Source: Sphingomonadales bacterium UBA6171 (GTDB lineage Bacteria; Pseudomonadota; Alphaproteobacteria; Sphingomonadales; Sphingomonadaceae). Taken from it: DNA of 11,991 nt. The DNA is taken from contig DITZ01000106.1 of NCBI GenBank assembly GCA_002422985.1, positions 1 through 11,991 on the forward strand, in the 5' to 3' direction. Position numbers and translations under genes: made by a program. The notes below the pieces were generated by a model. The model saw nothing but the letters and a program-made list of their open reading frames with translations, searched no databases and had not been told where the DNA came from. Position 1 is the first letter of the stretch. The number at the start of each line of letters is the position of its first letter. Below are positions 1 through 6,169 of the stretch, piece by piece.

Positions 1-500
1 GCGCGGCCACCGAGATTGAGCAAAAAGCCCGCCAGCACAAAACCGAGGATGCTTTGAACGCGACGCGCGCTGCCGTGGAAGAAGGCATTGTTCCCGGCGG
101 TGGCACCGCGCTGCTTTATGCAACGCATGCGCTGAAGGGCCTGACGGGTGCCAATGACGATCAGACCCGCGGTGTGGACATCATCCGTCGCGCGTTGCAG
201 GCGCCGGTTCGCCAGATTGCCGAGAATGCCGGTGCCGATGGCGCCGTTGTTGCCGGCAAGCTGCTGGAAGCCAATGACGTGACGCTGGGCTATAATGCGC
301 AGACCGACGTGTATGAAAACCTGCTGGCGGCAGGCGTGGTTGACCCGACCAAGGTTGTCCGCACCGCGCTCCAGGATGCGGCGTCTGTTGCCGGCCTGCT
401 GATCACCACCGAGGCGACCATTGCCGAACTGCCGGACGACAAGCCGGCGGGCGGCGGCATGCCCGGCGGCATGGGCGGCATGGGCGGCATGGACTTCTGA
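1..500 (+). CDS. groL: Chaperonin GroEL (60 kDa chaperonin), C-terminal part, 5' truncated
   Basis: The reading frame is open from the left edge (first full codon at 3) and encodes the last ~165 residues of GroEL, about 30% of the usual ~545. The visible part covers the end of the apical/intermediate region and the returning equatorial domain. It includes EDALNATRAAVEEGIVPGGG, the conserved stretch that helps form the nucleotide pocket, and NAQTDVYENLLAAGVVDPTKV near the C-terminus. The protein ends in the flexible Gly-Met tail GGMPGGMGGMGGMDF that lies inside the folding cavity. In the cell, GroEL with GroES encloses unfolded cytosolic proteins in an ATP-driven cycle; groES is expected just left of the window. 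An intrinsic terminator follows about 55 nt after the stop. The sequence is ordinary and fully conserved, so identification is near certain; whether it is the main copy or a paralogue cannot be told. Confidence 0.98.
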   Translation, partial: AATEIEQKARQHKTEDALNATRAAVEEGIVPGGGTALLYATHALKGLTGANDDQTRGVDIIRRALQAPVRQIAENAGADGAVVAGKLLEANDVTLGYNAQTDVYENLLAAGVVDPTKVVRTALQDAASVAGLLITTEATIAELPDDKPAGGGMPGGMGGMGGMDF

Positions 501-555
501 CGCCACGCTGCCGTGGCCGGCGCGCAGCGCCGGTTCGCGGACGTGCCAGAGCCGG

Positions 556-590
556 AAAGGGCGGGAGGAAACTCCCGCCCTTTTGTCTTG
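556..590 (+). terminator. Intrinsic terminator of groEL
   Basis: A perfect 9-bp stem GGGCGGGAG / CTCCCGCCC (559-567 and 572-580) closes a GAAA tetraloop (568-571, a stable GNRA type). It is followed by TTTTGTCTTGTTT. The AAA in front can extend the stem into the T run. This is a textbook Rho-independent terminator and ends the groEL transcript. Confidence 0.93.
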
Positions 591-670
591 TTTGACCCCA
601 CTATTCGCGCCGCCTCTCGCGCTGCCTCTCCCGTCGCCTGGTGCGCCGACCGCCTCGCGGTGAGGAGAGG

Positions 671-698
671 TTGTTTTGGGGGGGCTTGCTGTTATGCT
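671..698 (+). promoter_or_regulatory. Possible sigma-70-type promoter for the S9 peptidase gene
   Basis: TTGTTT (671-676) and TATGCT (693-698) are separated by 16 bp, about 60 bp before the ATG at 760. Each box is only a 4/6-type match, but it lies in a slightly less GC-rich patch between a terminator and a gene that needs its own promoter. This is a weak call from eye inspection. Confidence 0.3.
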
Positions 699-759
699 GC
701 GCTCATGGCCTTCCGGGGCTGAGGGGTACCGGACTGCTGAAAAAGTAGGAGAAGATGGG

Positions 760-2772
760 ATGAAGACCGCCATTCGTGTGGGCCTTGCGCTGTTTTTGTG
801 CGCGACGGCCATGCCTGCATTGTCGCAAGGGAACAGCATGACGGAAACCGCACTGATCGAACGCAACAAGCTTTTCGGCAATCCGGTGAAGGCGCAGGGG
901 CGCATGTCGCCGGATGGCCGGTGGCTGAGCTGGATTGCGCCCTCCAATGGCGTGCTGAATGTGTGGGTGGCACCGGTGGACCAGCCGGATGCGGCGCGGG
1001 TGCTGACCAATGAAAGCAAGCGGCCCATCCGCCAGCATTTCTGGGCACCGGATTCGTCGATGATCATGTTCATCAACGACAAGGACGGGAATGAGGATTT
1101 CCTGCTTTATGGGGTGAAGGTGGCGGGCGGCGCCCCGGTGAATTTCACGCCGTTTGAAAAGACGACGGTGCAGGTGGTTGGCACATCCAACATCTATAAG
1201 GATCGCGTGCTGATCGGGATGAACAACCGGGATGCGAAATGGCATGATGTGCACAGCCTGGAGCTGGCGACGGGCAAGCTGACACTGGTGCAGCAGAATG
1301 ACGGGTTCGCGGGCTTTATCGCCGACGATCATCTGAAGCTGCGCGTTGCCATCCGGCCCAATGTGGCGGGCGGGCAGGATTATTTCCGCATTACGGACGG
1401 CAAGGTGGCAGCCGAGCCATTTGTGAGCTTTGGTCTGGATGACAGCCAGACGACTCAAGCCTTTGGTTTTTCAGCCGATGGCAAGACGCTATACTGGATC
1501 GATGCGCGCGGCCGCGACACGGCGGCGGCCTGGGCGATGGACTTTGAAACCGGCAGGATGACGCTGCTGGCCGAAGATGGCCGGGCGGATGTGGACAATG
1601 CGATGTTCCACCCGACGACCAACGCCTTGCAGGCGGTGGCGGTGAATTATCTGACGCCGGAATGGAAGGTGCTGGACCCGTCCATCGCGGGTGACATTGC
1701 GTTTCTGAACGAAAAGCTGGGCCACTGGCTGATCGGCTCGCGCACCGATGCGGACGATAAATGGGTGGTGGCGACCGACAATTCGGATGCGGCATCGAGC
1801 AGCTGGATTTATGATCGCAAGGCAAAGACGCTCAGCAAGATGTTCGACACGCGGCCGGAACTGGCCGGCGCGCCGCTGGCGAAGATGCAGCCGGTGGAAA
1901 TCAAATCCCGCGATGGCAAGACGCTGGTTTCCTATCTGACGCTGCCGGTGAGTGTGAAGGGCAAGCCGGACAAGCCGCTGCCGATGGTGCTGCTGGTGCA
2001 TGGCGGCCCCTGGGCGCGCGACACCTATGGGATGGACCGGGAGACGCAATTGCTGGCGAACCGGGGCTATGCGGTGTTGCAGGTGAATTTCCGCGGCTCC
2101 ACGGGCTTTGGCAAGAGCTTCATCAGCGCCGGGGACGGCGAATGGGGCGCGAAGATGCACGACGACCTGATCGACGCGGTGAACTGGGCGGTGGAGCAGG
2201 GCGTGGCCGATCGCAGCCGGGTGGCCATCATGGGCGGCAGCTATGGCGGCTATGCGACGCTGGCGGGGCTGACCTTCACGCCGGATACTTTCGCCTGCGG
2301 GGTGGATATTGTGGGGCCGTCCAACCTCAACACGTTGCTCTCCACCGTGCCGCCTTATTGGGAGAGTTTCAGGAAGCAGCTGATCCGGCGGATGGGCGAT
2401 CCGGAGACGGAGGAAGGGCGCATGTGGCTGAAGGAACGCTCTCCGCTGACGCATGCGGACAAGATCAGCAAGCCGCTGCTGATCGGCCAGGGGGCGAATG
2501 ACCCGCGGGTGAAGCAGGCGGAATCGGATCAGATTGTCGCGGCGATGCAGGCGAAATCTATCCCCGTCACCTATGTGCTGTTCCCGGACGAGGGGCATGG
2601 TTTTGCCCGGCCGGCGAATAATATTGCCTTCATGGCGGTGACGGAGAATTTCCTGAAGGCCTGTCTGGGCGGCCGCGCCGAGCCGATTGGCGCGACGGTG
2701 AGCGCATCGAGCGCCAAGGTGCCGCACGGCGCGGAATTCGCGCCGGGGCTGAAGGAAGCGCTGGCGAAATAG
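760..2772 (+). CDS. Secreted S9 family serine peptidase (prolyl oligopeptidase / acylaminoacyl-peptidase-like)
   Basis: A 670-residue alpha/beta-hydrolase peptidase. The start at 760 is chosen because AGGAGA (747-752) lies 7 nt upstream and the protein then begins with a good Sec signal peptide (MKTAIRVGLALFLCATAMPA, cut near ALS-QG); the frame is open further upstream but without these signs. Residues ~30-390 form the N-terminal beta-propeller, with PD40-like repeats such as RMSPDGRWLSW and GFSADGKTLYW. Residues ~400-645 are the catalytic domain: oxyanion motif HGGPW (414-418), nucleophile Ser494 in GGSYGGY, Asp581 in GANDPR and His613 in DEGHGF. Such enzymes cleave short peptides, often removing dipeptides or acylated residues; here probably in the periplasm. 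The GGSYGG nucleophile motif fits the S9B/S9C side of the family rather than oligopeptidase B. It is a single gene between the groEL terminator and a palindrome at 2779. Exact substrate is unknown. Confidence 0.93.
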   Translation: MKTAIRVGLALFLCATAMPALSQGNSMTETALIERNKLFGNPVKAQGRMSPDGRWLSWIAPSNGVLNVWVAPVDQPDAARVLTNESKRPIRQHFWAPDSSMIMFINDKDGNEDFLLYGVKVAGGAPVNFTPFEKTTVQVVGTSNIYKDRVLIGMNNRDAKWHDVHSLELATGKLTLVQQNDGFAGFIADDHLKLRVAIRPNVAGGQDYFRITDGKVAAEPFVSFGLDDSQTTQAFGFSADGKTLYWIDARGRDTAAAWAMDFETGRMTLLAEDGRADVDNAMFHPTTNALQAVAVNYLTPEWKVLDPSIAGDIAFLNEKLGHWLIGSRTDADDKWVVATDNSDAASSSWIYDRKAKTLSKMFDTRPELAGAPLAKMQPVEIKSRDGKTLVSYLTLPVSVKGKPDKPLPMVLLVHGGPWARDTYGMDRETQLLANRGYAVLQVNFRGSTGFGKSFISAGDGEWGAKMHDDLIDAVNWAVEQGVADRSRVAIMGGSYGGYATLAGLTFTPDTFACGVDIVGPSNLNTLLSTVPPYWESFRKQLIRRMGDPETEEGRMWLKERSPLTHADKISKPLLIGQGANDPRVKQAESDQIVAAMQAKSIPVTYVLFPDEGHGFARPANNIAFMAVTENFLKACLGGRAEPIGATVSASSAKVPHGAEFAPGLKEALAK

Positions 2773-2778
2773 CGGTGG

Positions 2779-2804
2779 GTGGGGAAGGGGCGCCCCTTCC
2801 CCAC
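2779..2804. terminator. Perfect 26-nt palindrome, probable transcription end of the S9 peptidase gene
   Basis: GTGGGGAAGGGG (2779-2790), a central CG, and the exact reverse complement CCCCTTCCCCAC (2793-2804) form a palindrome without a single mismatch. It begins 6 nt after the stop codon. In RNA it would fold into a very stable hairpin with a minimal loop. No T run follows (next bases TACCGG), so it is not a classical intrinsic terminator. It may still end or stabilise the upstream mRNA and insulate the mqsRA promoter directly downstream. Confidence 0.6.
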
Positions 2805-2820
2805 TACCGGCGAATATGAT

Positions 2821-2829
2821 TGCAATAAT
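2821..2829 (+). promoter_or_regulatory. Candidate extended -10 promoter of mqsRA
   Basis: TGC-AATAAT (TG at 2821-2822, hexamer 2824-2829) fits an extended -10 box (TGn-TATAAT, 5/6), with a second near-consensus hexamer TATGAT just before it at 2815-2820. No good -35 box is seen, which extended -10 promoters tolerate. This AT-rich patch stands out from its GC-rich surroundings. The operator at 2831-2841 starts one base after the hexamer, so a bound repressor would cover the transcription start. Confidence 0.5.
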
Positions 2830-2830
2830 G

Positions 2831-2841
2831 ACCTTAAAGGT
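2831..2841. promoter_or_regulatory. Probable MqsA operator (ACCT-N3-AGGT dyad)
   Basis: ACCTTAAAGGT is an inverted repeat with 5-bp arms around one central A. The E. coli MqsA operators are palindromes of the type AACCT-N3-AGGTT; this site keeps the inner ACCT-N3-AGGT with identical spacing and changes only the outermost base pair (G/G instead of A/T). It lies ten bases before the mqsR ATG, directly after the -10 candidate, and includes the ribosome binding site AAAGG (2836-2840). MqsA binding would therefore block transcription start. The site was found by eye and only one copy is visible, whereas E. coli has two. Confidence 0.65.
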
Positions 2842-2850
2842 GTATTTCTG

Positions 2851-3165
2851 ATGACCGTCAAGCGACGGCCACACCATGATCTGCGCGCGTTGCAGGCCAG
2901 GTTTGCGGATGTGGAGGGGCTTGAGGTGACGACAACGGCGCTGAAAGGGGCGCGGGCGTTGGGTTATGCGCTGGAAGATATTGTTGACGTTATACAGGCA
3001 TTGGAGCCGGGAGATTTTATGAAATCAGAGACTGCGCACAGTCCGCCCAACGCCCATGTCTGGCATGACAGCTATAACATGCCTTATGATGATCTGATCT
3101 TGTATCTGAAGTTTGCCGGATCGACGCTGATTGATGTTTCGCTGCTATCCTTCAAGGAGAAATGA
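2851..3165 (+). CDS. mqsR: MqsR family toxin (mRNA interferase) of a type II toxin-antitoxin system
   Basis: A 104-residue protein, close to the 98 residues of E. coli MqsR, a RelE-fold ribosome-independent RNase that cuts mRNA mainly at GCU/GCA. Matching parts are the start (KRRPHHDL against KRTPHTRL), DFMKSETAHS, VWHDSY, the strand LYLKF and the C-terminal SFKEK. Residues aligned with E. coli Lys56, Tyr81 and Lys96 are present as Lys58, Tyr85 and Lys102, while the position of Gln68 is His72. The ATG at 2851 is chosen because family similarity starts there and AAAGG lies 10 nt upstream; an in-frame GTG at 2779 would add 24 unrelated residues. Codon use shows more A/T in third positions than the neighbours, suggesting acquisition by transfer. 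The stop overlaps the antitoxin start by 4 nt (ATGA). Toxin-first order is typical for mqsRA. Confidence 0.9.
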   Translation: MTVKRRPHHDLRALQARFADVEGLEVTTTALKGARALGYALEDIVDVIQALEPGDFMKSETAHSPPNAHVWHDSYNMPYDDLILYLKFAGSTLIDVSLLSFKEK

Positions 3166-3575
3166 GCGTGACGGATACGAGGACACACCCGGAAACGGGC
3201 AAGTTGCTGCGCAGGGATGTGCGGCCGCAGATTGTGCGCTTTGGTTCTTTGTCGGCAACGGTTGATGTGCCGGGCTGGTATCCTGACGACGGGAGTGACG
3301 CCATTCATGCGGGGGCGGATATCAAGGCGGCTGATGAGACGTTCAGGGCGCTGCGCGATGCCTATGCGGCGCGGGTGCGGGCGGTGCGGCGGCAATTGGG
3401 CCTGACGCAGGAGGAGGCGGGCCTGATTATCGGCGGCGGCAAGCGCGCGTTCCAGAAATATGAAAGCGGGCGGAATCCGCCAAGTGATGCCGCCGTCGGG
3501 CTGATCGAGCTGCTGGCGCGCCATCCCGAGGAAGTGGAGACATTGCGGAAGTTGCGCAGTCCCCTGGCCGCCTGA
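3162..3575 (+). CDS. mqsA: MqsA family antitoxin with C-terminal HTH, lacking the zinc cysteines
   Basis: A 137-residue partner of MqsR, about the length of E. coli MqsA (131). The N-terminal half keeps the family pattern (HPETG at 9-13, RRDVRP at 17-22, LSATVDVPGWY at 30-40) that in classical members binds zinc through two cysteine pairs. Here the whole protein contains no cysteine. The C-terminal half (about 68-137) is the Xre-like helix-turn-helix domain: VRAVRRQLGLTQEEAG, then IIGGGKRAFQKYESG. It would bind and neutralise MqsR and repress the operon through the dyad at 2831. The E. coli base-contacting residues Asn97 and Arg101 correspond to Arg95 and Lys99 here. The ATG at 3162 gives a 4-nt overlap with mqsR; a GTG at 3168 has better spacing (8 nt) to AAGGAG (3154-3159) and could be the real start. 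The stop lies 4 bp from the stop of the convergent thioesterase. Confidence 0.88.
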   Translation: MSVTDTRTHPETGKLLRRDVRPQIVRFGSLSATVDVPGWYPDDGSDAIHAGADIKAADETFRALRDAYAARVRAVRRQLGLTQEEAGLIIGGGKRAFQKYESGRNPPSDAAVGLIELLARHPEEVETLRKLRSPLAA

Positions 3576-3579
3576 CGCA

Positions 3580-3969
3580 TCAAGCCGTCATCGTGAACAG
3601 CGCGGCGACCTGGGGGGGGACGCGGGCGGGGCGGTTGCTGGTCCGGTCCATCAGCGCCCAGATGGTGCGGGATTCGGCGCGGATGCTGTTATCGGGGCCG
3701 GTGATGCGGGTACAGCGATCAAAGCGGGCACCGCGCGGGTTTTCGCCCCAGGTGGTGGCGGTGAGTGTTTCGCCCAGGTGGCAGGGGCGTCGATAGTCGA
3801 TCTCGTGGCGCTGGATGATCCAGAAATAGCGTGCCTGCATGTCGGCGGTCGCCACCGCGCGCCAGTGGGCGGTGGCGATGATTTGCAGCCAGTTCACATA
3901 GACGGCGTTGTTCACATGGCCGTTCTCGTCGATGTCATCGGGCACCGGGTGGAACGCCATGCTGAACAT
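3580..3969 (-). CDS. Hotdog-fold acyl-CoA thioesterase (YbgC/FadM-like, 4-hydroxybenzoyl-CoA thioesterase family)
   Basis: A 129-residue single hotdog domain, the normal size for this family. The N-terminal signature DDIDENGHVNNAVYVNWLQ (residues 11-29) corresponds to the D-x-x-GHVNN-x-Y motif of YbgC/FadM-like thioesterases, where an acidic residue before the GH and the following helix form the active site. The strand HEIDYRRPCHLGETLTATTW and the C-terminal strand IRAESRTIWALMD are also typical. It should hydrolyse acyl-CoA thioesters in the cytosol as a dimer or tetramer; chain-length preference cannot be read. The start at 3969 overlaps the oligopeptidase stop by one base (TGATG), with no clear ribosome binding site, so translation is probably coupled to ptrB. 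A second in-frame ATG lies three codons later (3960). Confidence 0.88.
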   Translation of the reverse strand: MFSMAFHPVPDDIDENGHVNNAVYVNWLQIIATAHWRAVATADMQARYFWIIQRHEIDYRRPCHLGETLTATTWGENPRGARFDRCTRITGPDNSIRAESRTIWALMDRTSNRPARVPPQVAALFTMTA

Positions 3970-6107
3970 CAGGCTTTGGCCGCGCCATCGAATGCGGTGA
4001 AGATGAAGGCATATTCTTCGGCCAGCTCGCGCAGGCTGTCGAAGCGGCCGGATTTGCCGCCATGGCCGGCGCCCATGTTGATCTTCAGCAGCAGCAGATT
4101 GTCGTCGGTTTTGGTGGCGCGCAGGCGCGCGGTCCATTTTGCCGGTTCCCAATAGGTGACGCGCGGGTCTGACAGGCCGCCGGTGATGAGCATCGCCGGA
4201 TAATTCCGGGCGCGCACCTGTTCATAGGGCGACAGGCGGATGAGGCGCTTGAAGGCGGCTGCATCCGTGCGGGGATCGCCCCATTCGGGCCATTCGCCGG
4301 GCGTGAGCGGCAGCGATTCATCGAGCATGGTGTTCACCACATCGACGAAGGGGACATCCGCGATGATGGCGCGCCACAGTTCGGGGCGCTCGTTGACGAC
4401 GACGCCCATCAGCCAGCCACCGGCCGAGCCGCCGGATGCCGAGGTGAAGCCGGCGCGGCCGAAACCCGACCGGTGCAGATGTTCGGTGCAGTCGATGAAA
4501 TCGTTGAAGGTGTTGGCGCGCTTTTCCAGCTTGCCGTCCAGATACCATTGATAGCCGAGATCGTCGCCGCCGCGGATATGGGCGATGGCATAGGCGAAGC
4601 CGCGGTTCAGCAGCGTGAGGCGCGAGGCGGAGAAGCTGGGCGGCATGCTGATGCCATAGGCGCCATAGCCATAGACGTGCAGCGGCTGCGAGCCGTCTTT
4701 CTTATAGTCTTTTTTGTAGACGACCGAGATCGGCACCTTGGTGCCGTCGCGCGCGGTGGCGATCAGCCGTTCGGTGGCATATTGGCTGGCGTCATAGCCG
4801 GACGGGATCTGCTGCACCTTGCGGACGGCGAGATTGCCGGCGGCGACATCATAGTCGAACACCGTCTGCGGCGTGACCATGGAGGAATAGCCGAGGCGCA
4901 GTTGCGGCGCGTCGGCTTGTGCATTGGTGCCGAGCGAGACGGTGTAGCTGGCTTCGGGAAAGGCGATGCGCTGATCCCGGCCGTCGGGGAAGAGGAGGCG
5001 GATCTGGTCCAGCCCGTCCAGCCGTTCTTCGAGCGCGATATAGCTGGCGAAAACGGCGTGGCCGGTGAGGTAGCTGCGTTCGCTGCCGGGAATCAGCACT
5101 GTCCAGTTTGCAGGCGTGGCGAGCGGCGCGGTTTTCAGCGCGAAATTCACATGATCCTCGTTGGTGAGGATATAGAGCGTGTCGCCGCGCGTATCGACGC
5201 TGTAGCGCACGCCATCCTTTTTCGGGCGGATGAGGCGTGGGGGCGCGGCCGGATTGGCGGTGTCGATCAGGCGGACTTCGGTGGTGGTCTGGATATAGCT
5301 GTTGAGCAGGATATGTTTGCGGTCCTGCGTCGCGGCGGCCTGCACCCAGTAGCCGGCGTCTTTCTCCTCGTGCAGCAACTGGCCCTGGCTTTGGCCCAGC
5401 GTGTGCAGCCAGGCCTTGGTGGGGCGCCATTCGGCGGAGCTTTGCGTCCAGACCAGCTGTTTTGAATCCGGGGTCCAGACGGCGGCGCCCAGCGCGTCGC
5501 TGGCGACGGTTTCGATGTCTTTGCCCGTGGCGAGATCGCGTATGACGATGACATAGCGTTCGGAGCCGCTGGTGTCGGCTGAGTAAGCGAGCAGCCTGCC
5601 ATCGGGGGAGACGGCGAAGGTGCCGAGGCGGAAATATTCCTTGCCTTCGGCCAGCGCCGGTTCGGAAAGCAGCAGTTGCGGCTCGCCGCCGGCGACCGGC
5701 TTTCGATACCATAGCCGATATTGGCCGCCGGGCTGGAAGGCCCACCAATAGAGGAAATCGCCGTCCTGATGGGGGACGGCGCTGTCATCCTCCTTCACCC
5801 GGCCCTTCAGTTCGGCGAACAGCGTTTCCACCAGCATGGAATGCTGGCCCATCCGGTCTTCGAAATAGGCGTTTTCAGCCTTCAGATAGGCGAGGATGTC
5901 AGGGTCATCGACGGTGGGATAGCTCTGATCCTTCAGCCAGAAATAGGGATCGCTGATGGTGATGCCGTGGCGGGTGAAACTGTGCGGGCGAACGGGGGCA
6001 ATGGGGGGCTTCATCGGGGGCTTTCCACTGCTGGCAAGGGCGGTGCTGCTGAGAGCGGGGGCGAGAGAGGCGGCCATGCTGGCGGCGACAAAGGTGCGGC
6101 GATCCAT
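3969..6107 (-). CDS. ptrB: Oligopeptidase B-like S9A serine peptidase with Tat signal
   Basis: A 712-residue prolyl oligopeptidase family protein. The N-terminus MDRRTFVAASMAASLAPALS has the twin-arginine RRxF motif and a hydrophobic stretch ending in ALA, so export through Tat is likely; E. coli PtrB (686 aa) lacks this and is cytosolic. Residues ~35-440 are the propeller domain, starting with the S9 N-terminal motif ISDPYFWLKD. The catalytic domain follows: YGYGAYG, RGGDDLGYQWY, Ser561 in ASGGSAGGW, Asp647 in LSDPRV and His682 in AGHGGKSGR. The stretch VPFVDVVNTMLDESLPLT is nearly identical to E. coli PtrB. Such enzymes cleave peptides up to about 30 residues after Arg or Lys. The S1 residue Glu576 of E. 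coli is kept (Glu605), but Glu578 is Pro607 and the S2 acids Asp460/Asp462 are Pro489/Ser491. No ribosome binding site precedes the ATG. Confidence 0.93.
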   Translation of the reverse strand: MDRRTFVAASMAASLAPALSSTALASSGKPPMKPPIAPVRPHSFTRHGITISDPYFWLKDQSYPTVDDPDILAYLKAENAYFEDRMGQHSMLVETLFAELKGRVKEDDSAVPHQDGDFLYWWAFQPGGQYRLWYRKPVAGGEPQLLLSEPALAEGKEYFRLGTFAVSPDGRLLAYSADTSGSERYVIVIRDLATGKDIETVASDALGAAVWTPDSKQLVWTQSSAEWRPTKAWLHTLGQSQGQLLHEEKDAGYWVQAAATQDRKHILLNSYIQTTTEVRLIDTANPAAPPRLIRPKKDGVRYSVDTRGDTLYILTNEDHVNFALKTAPLATPANWTVLIPGSERSYLTGHAVFASYIALEERLDGLDQIRLLFPDGRDQRIAFPEASYTVSLGTNAQADAPQLRLGYSSMVTPQTVFDYDVAAGNLAVRKVQQIPSGYDASQYATERLIATARDGTKVPISVVYKKDYKKDGSQPLHVYGYGAYGISMPPSFSASRLTLLNRGFAYAIAHIRGGDDLGYQWYLDGKLEKRANTFNDFIDCTEHLHRSGFGRAGFTSASGGSAGGWLMGVVVNERPELWRAIIADVPFVDVVNTMLDESLPLTPGEWPEWGDPRTDAAAFKRLIRLSPYEQVRARNYPAMLITGGLSDPRVTYWEPAKWTARLRATKTDDNLLLLKINMGAGHGGKSGRFDSLRELAEEYAFIFTAFDGAAKA

Positions 6108-6114
6108 GTGGCGA

Positions 6115-6144
6115 AATGTAGGACGGCGAGGCGCTGAGGGTCAA
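6115..6144 (-). promoter_or_regulatory. Candidate promoter of ptrB, possibly giving a leaderless mRNA
   Basis: On the minus strand TTGACC (6144-6139, 5/6 to the -35 consensus) is followed after 18 bp by TACATT (6120-6115, 4/6 to TATAAT). Start of transcription is expected 6-7 bases further, at about 6109-6108, that is directly at the ATG (6107). No Shine-Dalgarno sequence stands before this ATG, which agrees with a leaderless transcript. Confidence 0.45.
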
Positions 6145-6169
6145 CCGGGGGTGTTTGGGGGTGCACTCT

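Noticed and set aside
1489..2877. 462-codon open frame on the minus strand opposite the S9 peptidase
   Set aside because: It is the complement shadow of a clearly real gene in GC-rich DNA; the product is rich in His, Arg and Pro with no domain character.
3362..3583. Minus-strand 73-codon ORF opposite mqsA
   Set aside because: Shadow frame; mqsA on the plus strand has clear family motifs and fits the operon.
4473..5465. 330-codon open frame on the plus strand inside ptrB
   Set aside because: Antisense shadow of ptrB, low-complexity Gly/Ala/Val composition with no recognisable motif and no ribosome binding site evidence.
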